Below, one piece after another: positions 6,204 to 9,886 of a stretch of DNA of 9,886 nt. Every line of letters starts with the position of its first letter. The stretch's first letter is position 1. The stretch spans positions 1 through 9,886 of the forward strand of contig CABUBS010000076.1 in assembly GCA_902489855.1 (NCBI GenBank), written 5' to 3'. Made by a program: the position numbers and the translations under genes. The notes under the pieces were generated by a model, which worked only from the letters and a program-made list of their open reading frames with translations, was not told the origin of the DNA and made no database searches. Source of the stretch: an uncultured Collinsella sp. GTDB lineage: Bacteria; Actinomycetota; Coriobacteriia; Coriobacteriales; Coriobacteriaceae.

Positions 6204-6232
6204 TTGACGGCACAGCTAACGGCACGTATCCT
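6204..6232 (+). promoter_or_regulatory. Sigma-70-type promoter of the rpsL operon
   Basis: TTGACG (6204-6209) is followed after exactly 17 bp by TATCCT (6227-6232). Transcription would start near 6239, giving a leader of about 87 nt before rpsL. The leader contains a small hairpin AGGGG/CCCCT (6252-6269) and a good ribosome binding site. This is the best promoter match in the window and sits where a strong ribosomal promoter is expected. Confidence 0.75.
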
Positions 6233-6325
6233 ATCGAACTGCGTGTTTCGTAGGGGGATGCTGACCCCTCGATTCAAGCCGTTGCACTTTACAGAAAGCT
6301 GGAATCATTCGAGAAGGAGTACGCT

Positions 6326-6703
6326 TTGCCTACTATTAACCAGCTGGTTCGCCAGGGCCGTCGTTCCGTGCCCAAGAAGTCCAAGAACGCTGCTCTGCAG
6401 CACAACTCCCAGAAGCGCGGCGTGTGCACCCGCGTCTTCACCACGAGCCCCAAGAAGCCGAACTCGGCTCTTCGTAAGGTTGCCCGTGTTCGCCTTGTCA
6501 ACGGCATCGAAGTTACTGCTTACATCCCGGGTGAGGGCCACAACCTGCAGGAGCACTCCATCGTGCTCGTCCGCGGCGGTCGTGTCCGTGACCTCCCTGG
6601 TGTCCGTTATCACGTCATCCGTGGCGCCTACGACGCTGCTCCGGTCCAGAACCGTATGCAGGCCCGTTCCAAGTACGGTGCTAAGCGCCCCAAGGCTAAA
6701 TAA
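6326..6703 (+). CDS. rpsL: 30S ribosomal protein S12
   Basis: This 125-aa protein of the 30S decoding centre takes part in tRNA selection. Family hallmarks are QKRGVCTRVFTTSPKKPNSA (29-48), GEGHNLQEHS (69-78) and GGRVRDLPGVRYHVIRGAYD (84-103). The start is TTG at 6326, fixed by AAGGAG (6314-6319) six bases before it and by the conserved N-terminus MPTINQLVR. Numbering matches E. coli S12 without gaps (initiator Met counted). K43 is conserved, but position 88 is Arg where E. coli and M. tuberculosis have Lys; Lys88 to Arg is a classical streptomycin-resistance change. D89, the residue that RimO methylthiolates in E. coli, is present. It is the first gene of the rpsL-rpsG-fusA-rpsJ unit. Confidence 0.98.
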   Translation: MPTINQLVRQGRRSVPKKSKNAALQHNSQKRGVCTRVFTTSPKKPNSALRKVARVRLVNGIEVTAYIPGEGHNLQEHSIVLVRGGRVRDLPGVRYHVIRGAYDAAPVQNRMQARSKYGAKRPKAK

Positions 6704-6728
6704 GCCAGATAACGTTTTGATACTTTCG

Positions 6729-6754
6729 CCGTGTGCCGCCTAAGCGCCGCACGG
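6729..6754 (+). promoter_or_regulatory. Intercistronic hairpin between rpsL and rpsG
   Basis: CCGTGTG (6729-6735) pairs with CGCACGG (6748-6754). A C-C mismatch and a further CGC/GCG pairing close on a CTAA loop. It lies in the 73-bp gap before rpsG. In E. coli the equivalent gap carries the S7 autoregulatory site; a similar role here is inference from position. Confidence 0.45.
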
Positions 6755-6776
6755 TAGACACTTAAGGAGATTTCAC

Positions 6777-7250
6777 ATGCCGCGTCGTGCAGCAGCTAAT
6801 CGTCGTGAGGTTCAGCCTGACGCCGTTTACAACAACCGCCTGGTGACTCAGCTCATCAACAAGGTCCTTCTTGACGGCAAGAAGGCCACCGCTGAGCGCA
6901 TCGTTTACACCGCTTTCGAGATCGTTGCCGAGAAGTCCGAGGGTGGCGACGCTCTCGCTACCTTCAAGAAGGCTATGGACAACGTCAAGCCCACGCTCGA
7001 GGTTAAGCCCAAGCGTGTCGGTGGCGCTACCTATCAGGTTCCGATGGAGGTCAACTCCCGTCGTTCCACCGCTCTGGGTATCCGCTGGATCGTCAACTTC
7101 TCCCGCGCTCGCAAGGAGAAGACCATGGCCGAGCGTCTCGCCAACGAGATCCTCGACGCTTCCAACGGCCTGGGCGCTTCCGTCAAGAAGCGTGAGGACG
7201 TCTTCAAGATGGCCGAGGCCAACCGCGCGTTCTCTCACTATCGTTGGTAA
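6777..7250 (+). CDS. rpsG: 30S ribosomal protein S7
   Basis: This 157-aa primary 16S rRNA-binding protein organises the 30S head and touches the E-site tRNA; in E. coli it also represses its operon. Family features are the basic N-terminus MPRRAAANRREV, LINKVLLDGKKATAERIVY (26-44), the beta-hairpin around VKPKRVGGATYQVPMEV, RWIVNFSRARKEKTMAERLA and the C-terminal AFSHYRW. Length matches the usual 156 aa. The ATG at 6777 has AAGGAG (6764-6769) seven bases upstream. It lies 73 bp after rpsL, with an intercistronic hairpin between, and 19 bp before fusA, so it is co-transcribed. Codon use is strongly biased, as expected for high expression. Confidence 0.98.
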   Translation: MPRRAAANRREVQPDAVYNNRLVTQLINKVLLDGKKATAERIVYTAFEIVAEKSEGGDALATFKKAMDNVKPTLEVKPKRVGGATYQVPMEVNSRRSTALGIRWIVNFSRARKEKTMAERLANEILDASNGLGASVKKREDVFKMAEANRAFSHYRW

Positions 7251-7269
7251 GTTAAGGTAAGGAACTAAC

Positions 7270-9369
7270 ATGGCTAAGCCTAAGTACAAGCTTTCCGATA
7301 CCCGTAACATCGGCATCATGGCCCACATCGATGCCGGTAAGACCACCACGACCGAGCGTATTCTTTACTACACCGGTAAGACCCACAAGATCGGTGAGGT
7401 TCATGAGGGCGCTGCCACCATGGACTGGATGGTTCAGGAGCAGGAGCGCGGCGTAACCATTACCTCCGCTGCTACCACGTGCTTCTGGAACAAGGACGGT
7501 AAGGACTACCGCATCCAGATCATCGACACCCCGGGCCACGTTGACTTCACCGCTGAGGTCGAGCGCTGCCTGCGCGTCCTCGATGGCGCTGTCGCCGTCT
7601 TCGACGCCGTTGCCGGCGTTCAGCCCCAGTCTGAGACCGTTTGGCGTCAGGCTTCTACCTTCAACGTCCCCCGTATCGCCTTCATCAACAAGTATGACCG
7701 CGTGGGCGCTGACTTCTTCAACGCTATCGAGACCATGAAGGATCGTCTCGACGCTAACGCCGTGGCCGCTCAGGTCCCGATGGGCGCCGAGGACAACTTC
7801 TGGGGCGTCATCGACCTGGTCACCATGACTGCATGGGACTTCAAGGCCGACGAGAAGGGCATGACCTACCCCGAGCCGATGGACGAGATCCCGGCTGAGT
7901 TTGCCGACATCGCTGCCACCAAGCGCGAGGAGCTCCTCGACGCTGCTGCCAGCTTTGACGACGAGCTCATGGAGAAGATTCTCATGGAGGAGGACTTCAC
8001 CGTCGAGGAGCTCAAGGCTGCTCTGCGCAAGGGCGTTCTGGCCAACGAGCTCAACCTCGTCTTCGTGGGCTCCGCCTACAAGAACAAGGGCGTCCAGGAG
8101 CTGCTCGACGCTGTCGTCGACTACCTGCCCAGCCCGCTCGACGTTGAGGCCGTCACCGGTACCGATCCGGACACCGGCGAGGAGATCCAGCGTCATCCTT
8201 CCTTCGACGAGCCCTTCTCCGGCCTGGTCTTCAAGATCATGACCGACCCGTTCGTCGGTAAGCTCACCTATGTCCGCGTTTACTCCGGCCGCGCCGAGTC
8301 CGGCTCCTACGTGGTCAACGCTTCCAACGGTCAGCGCGAGCGCCTCGGCCGCATCCTCGAGATGAACGCCGCCGAGCGTATCGACCGTGACGACGCTGCC
8401 GCTGGCGACATCGTCGCTTGCGTCGGCTTCAAGAATTCCACCACCGGTGACACCCTGTGCGCCGAGGGCAAGGAGATCGTCCTCGAGAAGATCGAGTTCG
8501 CTAAGCCCGTTATCGACGTTGCCATCGAGCCCAAGACCAAGGCCGAGCAGGACAAGATGTCCCTTGCTCTGACCAAGCTCGCCGAGGAGGACCCGACCTT
8601 CCAGGTGTCCACCAACCACGAGACCGGCCAGACCATCATCGCCGGCATGGGCGAGCTGCACCTCGAGATCATCGTCGACCGTCTGCTCCGTGAGTTCAAG
8701 GTTGACGCTAACGTTGGTAAGCCCCAGGTCGCCTACCGCGAGACCGCTGGTCACGATGTCGAGAAGGCTGAGGGCAAGTTCGTCCGTCAGTCCGGCGGTC
8801 GCGGTCAGTACGGCCACGCCGTCATCAAGCTCGAGAAGATGGAGGAGGGCTTCGGCTACGAGTTCGTCAACGCTATCGTCGGCGGCGTCGTGCCCAAGGA
8901 GTACATCCCGTCCATCGACAAGGGCATCCAGGAGGCCCTGAACACCGGTGTTATCGCCGGCTTCCCGGTCCTCGACGTCAAGGTCACCCTGTTCGACGGT
9001 TCTTACCACGAGGTCGACTCCTCCGAGGCCGCCTTCAAGATCGCCGGTTCCATGGCTATCAAGGACGCCCTCAAGAAGTCCGACCCGCAGCTGCTCGAGC
9101 CGATCATGGCTGTCGAGGTCGAGACCCCCGAGCAGTACATGGGCGACGTTATGGGCAACCTCTCCGGTCGCCGCGGCAAGATCGAGGGCATGGAGGATCG
9201 CAAGAACAGCAAGCTCATCCGTGCCAAGGTGCCGCTGGGCGAGATGTTCGGTTACGCTACCGACCTTCGCTCCCAGACCCAGGGCCGTGCATCCTACACG
9301 ATGCAGTTCGACTCTTATGAGCCTGCGCCCAAGTCCATCGTGGACGAGGTCATGAGCAAGAACGCCTAA
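7270..9369 (+). CDS. fusA: Translation elongation factor G
   Basis: This 699-aa ribosomal translocase GTPase moves tRNA and mRNA after peptide transfer and assists ribosome recycling. Domain I carries G1 AHIDAGKTTT (18-27), G2 in the ERGVTITSAATT segment, G3 DTPGHVDFT (86-94) with H90 equivalent to catalytic His92 of E. coli, G4 NKYD (140-143) and a G5-like GSAYKNKG. G4 usually reads NKMD, so Tyr142 is a mild variant that keeps the NKxD pattern. Domains II-V follow with FKIMTDPFVGKLTYVRVYSG, the domain IV segment SGGRGQYGHA and the C-terminal LGEMFGYATDLRS. Length fits the family (about 690-705). The ATG at 7270 has AAGGA (7259-7263) six bases upstream. It is followed directly by rpsJ, with no tuf gene. 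Confidence 0.98.
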   Translation: MAKPKYKLSDTRNIGIMAHIDAGKTTTTERILYYTGKTHKIGEVHEGAATMDWMVQEQERGVTITSAATTCFWNKDGKDYRIQIIDTPGHVDFTAEVERCLRVLDGAVAVFDAVAGVQPQSETVWRQASTFNVPRIAFINKYDRVGADFFNAIETMKDRLDANAVAAQVPMGAEDNFWGVIDLVTMTAWDFKADEKGMTYPEPMDEIPAEFADIAATKREELLDAAASFDDELMEKILMEEDFTVEELKAALRKGVLANELNLVFVGSAYKNKGVQELLDAVVDYLPSPLDVEAVTGTDPDTGEEIQRHPSFDEPFSGLVFKIMTDPFVGKLTYVRVYSGRAESGSYVVNASNGQRERLGRILEMNAAERIDRDDAAAGDIVACVGFKNSTTGDTLCAEGKEIVLEKIEFAKPVIDVAIEPKTKAEQDKMSLALTKLAEEDPTFQVSTNHETGQTIIAGMGELHLEIIVDRLLREFKVDANVGKPQVAYRETAGHDVEKAEGKFVRQSGGRGQYGHAVIKLEKMEEGFGYEFVNAIVGGVVPKEYIPSIDKGIQEALNTGVIAGFPVLDVKVTLFDGSYHEVDSSEAAFKIAGSMAIKDALKKSDPQLLEPIMAVEVETPEQYMGDVMGNLSGRRGKIEGMEDRKNSKLIRAKVPLGEMFGYATDLRSQTQGRASYTMQFDSYEPAPKSIVDEVMSKNA

Positions 9370-9394
9370 GTTCGAGCTCCCTGTTACGTAATCC

Positions 9395-9413
9395 TGCGAG
9401 AACATCTCTCGCA
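9395..9413 (+). promoter_or_regulatory. Hairpin between fusA and rpsJ
   Basis: TGCGAG (9395-9400) pairs perfectly with CTCGCA (9408-9413) around a 7-nt loop, followed by CTCTTT and then the rpsJ binding site GGAGG (9420-9424). The T-run is too short for efficient termination. It may be an RNA processing site, a weak attenuator or an S10-related control element. Confidence 0.4.
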
Positions 9414-9430
9414 CTCTTTGGAGGTTTAAG

Positions 9431-9739
9431 TTGGCTACCCAGAAGATCCGCATTCGCCTCAAGGGCTATGATCACGAGGTCGTCGATCAGTCCGCGAAGC
9501 TCATCGTCGAGACCGCTCAGAAGACCGGCGCTCGCGTTTCCGGTCCTGTCCCCCTGCCCACCGAGCGCAACCTGTACACGGTTATCCGCTCGCCGCACAT
9601 GAACAAGGACTCCCGTGAGCAGTTCGAGATGCGCACCCACAAGCGCCTCATCGACATTCTCGACCCCACCTCGGGCACCGTTGATTCGCTCATGCGTCTC
9701 GACCTCCCCGCTGGCGTCGACATCGACATCAAGCTCTAA
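9431..9739 (+). CDS. rpsJ: 30S ribosomal protein S10 (NusE)
   Basis: This 102-aa protein of the 30S head also acts as NusE, the partner of NusB in transcription antitermination. Family features are KIRIRLKGYDHEVVDQSA near the N-terminus, GPVPLPTERNLYTVIRSPH and the signature KDSREQFEMRTHKRLIDI. Length matches the usual 102-103 aa. The start is TTG at 9431, fixed by GGAGG (9420-9424) six bases upstream and by the conserved N-terminus. In many bacteria rpsJ heads the S10-spc operon. Here it follows fusA by 61 bp and is closed by a strong terminator 19 bp after its stop, so it appears to be the last gene of this transcript. An rplC gene may lie beyond the window. Confidence 0.98.
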   Translation: MATQKIRIRLKGYDHEVVDQSAKLIVETAQKTGARVSGPVPLPTERNLYTVIRSPHMNKDSREQFEMRTHKRLIDILDPTSGTVDSLMRLDLPAGVDIDIKL

Positions 9740-9750
9740 GCGATATCGCT
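9739..9750. repeat. Perfect 12-bp palindrome at the end of rpsJ
   Basis: AGCGATATCGCT is self-complementary over 12 bp and includes the last base of the rpsJ stop codon. It could bind a dimeric regulator or form a minor RNA structure; there is no further evidence. Confidence 0.4.
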
Positions 9751-9758
9751 CATAGCTT

Positions 9759-9796
9759 AAAGGGCCCCGCTGCCGTTACGGTAGCGGGGCCCTTTT
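9759..9796 (+). terminator. Very strong terminator after rpsJ
   Basis: The arm 9759-9775 pairs with 9779-9795 over 17 positions with one G-U pair and a 3-nt loop. Its core is GGGCCCCGCT against AGCGGGGCCC. TTTT follows the GC core (9793-9796). Long A/T flanks allow it to work in both directions. Confidence 0.95.
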
Positions 9797-9813
9797 GTTC
9801 AAGACTTTAGTCC

Positions 9814-9834
9814 GCTGGCCGCGCAGCGGCCAGC
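9814..9834. repeat. Tight hairpin 1 after the rpsJ terminator
   Basis: GCTGGCCGC (9814-9822) and GCGGCCAGC (9826-9834) form a perfect 9-bp stem with a 3-nt loop, followed by TTTAAA. Confidence 0.7.
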
Positions 9835-9840
9835 TTTAAA

Positions 9841-9885
9841 CCACCCGCTACGCGGGTGGAGACAAACGGCTTTACAAAGCCACCC
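9841..9885. repeat. Tight hairpins 2 and 3 with alternative pairing at the right edge
   Basis: CCACCCGC (9841-9848) pairs perfectly with GCGGGTGG (9852-9859) around a 3-nt loop. GGCTT (9868-9872) pairs with AAGCC (9877-9881). In addition GGGTGG (9854-9859) can pair with the later CCACCC (9880-9885), which excludes hairpin 2. The pattern fits either an IS200/IS605-type end or the leader of a following transcript. The window stops before this can be decided. Confidence 0.45.
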
Positions 9886-9886
9886 C

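Noticed and set aside
7252..9462. 736-codon minus-strand ORF opposite fusA
   Set aside because: It is an antisense shadow caused by the strong codon bias of fusA. The translation is a Leu/Val/Asp/Gly-rich low-complexity sequence with no family features.

Overview
The window looks like chromosomal DNA from a high-GC actinobacterium of the class Coriobacteriia, most likely Collinsella or a close relative. This is an inference. It rests on an S12-S7-EF-G-S10 gene order with no tuf between EF-G and S10, TTG starts on two ribosomal genes, strong C/G-ending codon bias in those genes, and a ~1000-residue ATPase regulator with a C-terminal SARP-like DNA-binding and BTAD module. No complete mobile element, CRISPR array, tRNA or rRNA gene is visible.

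Layout: (1) 1-952 holds a leader with competing hairpins and nagB (glucosamine-6-phosphate deaminase), closed by an intrinsic terminator. (2) 953-1399 is a 447-bp intergenic region with a ladder of CTTGnCG-like heptamers at 11-12 bp steps. (3) 1400-4399 encodes the large STAND/BTAD-type regulator. (4) 4403-5835 is a minus-strand block: a YhbY-type ribosome-associated RNA-binding protein and, upstream of it, a class I SAM-dependent methyltransferase with a GTG start. The yhbY terminator overlaps the stop codon of the convergent regulator. (5) 5815-6325 is about 510 bp without a convincing gene. It is highly structured, is bounded by terminators pointing outward on the two strands, and carries the promoter of the ribosomal operon at its right end. 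(6) 6326-9739 is the str-type operon rpsL-rpsG-fusA-rpsJ, ending in a very strong terminator. (7) 9797-9886 holds three consecutive tight hairpins, possibly the edge of an IS200/IS605-type element or the leader of the next transcript.

How the parts work together: S12, S7, EF-G and S10 form one translation unit read from a clear sigma-70-type promoter (TTGACG-17-TATCCT). YhbY also acts in ribosome assembly but lies in a separate minus-strand block. nagB feeds amino-sugar carbon into glycolysis. The large regulator has no obvious target here except possibly its own upstream region, where the heptamer ladder resembles SARP operators.

The points most worth following up are the heptamer ladder, an arginine at S12 position 88 (the position of classical streptomycin-resistance changes), the structured region with outward-facing terminators, and the tandem hairpins at the right edge.
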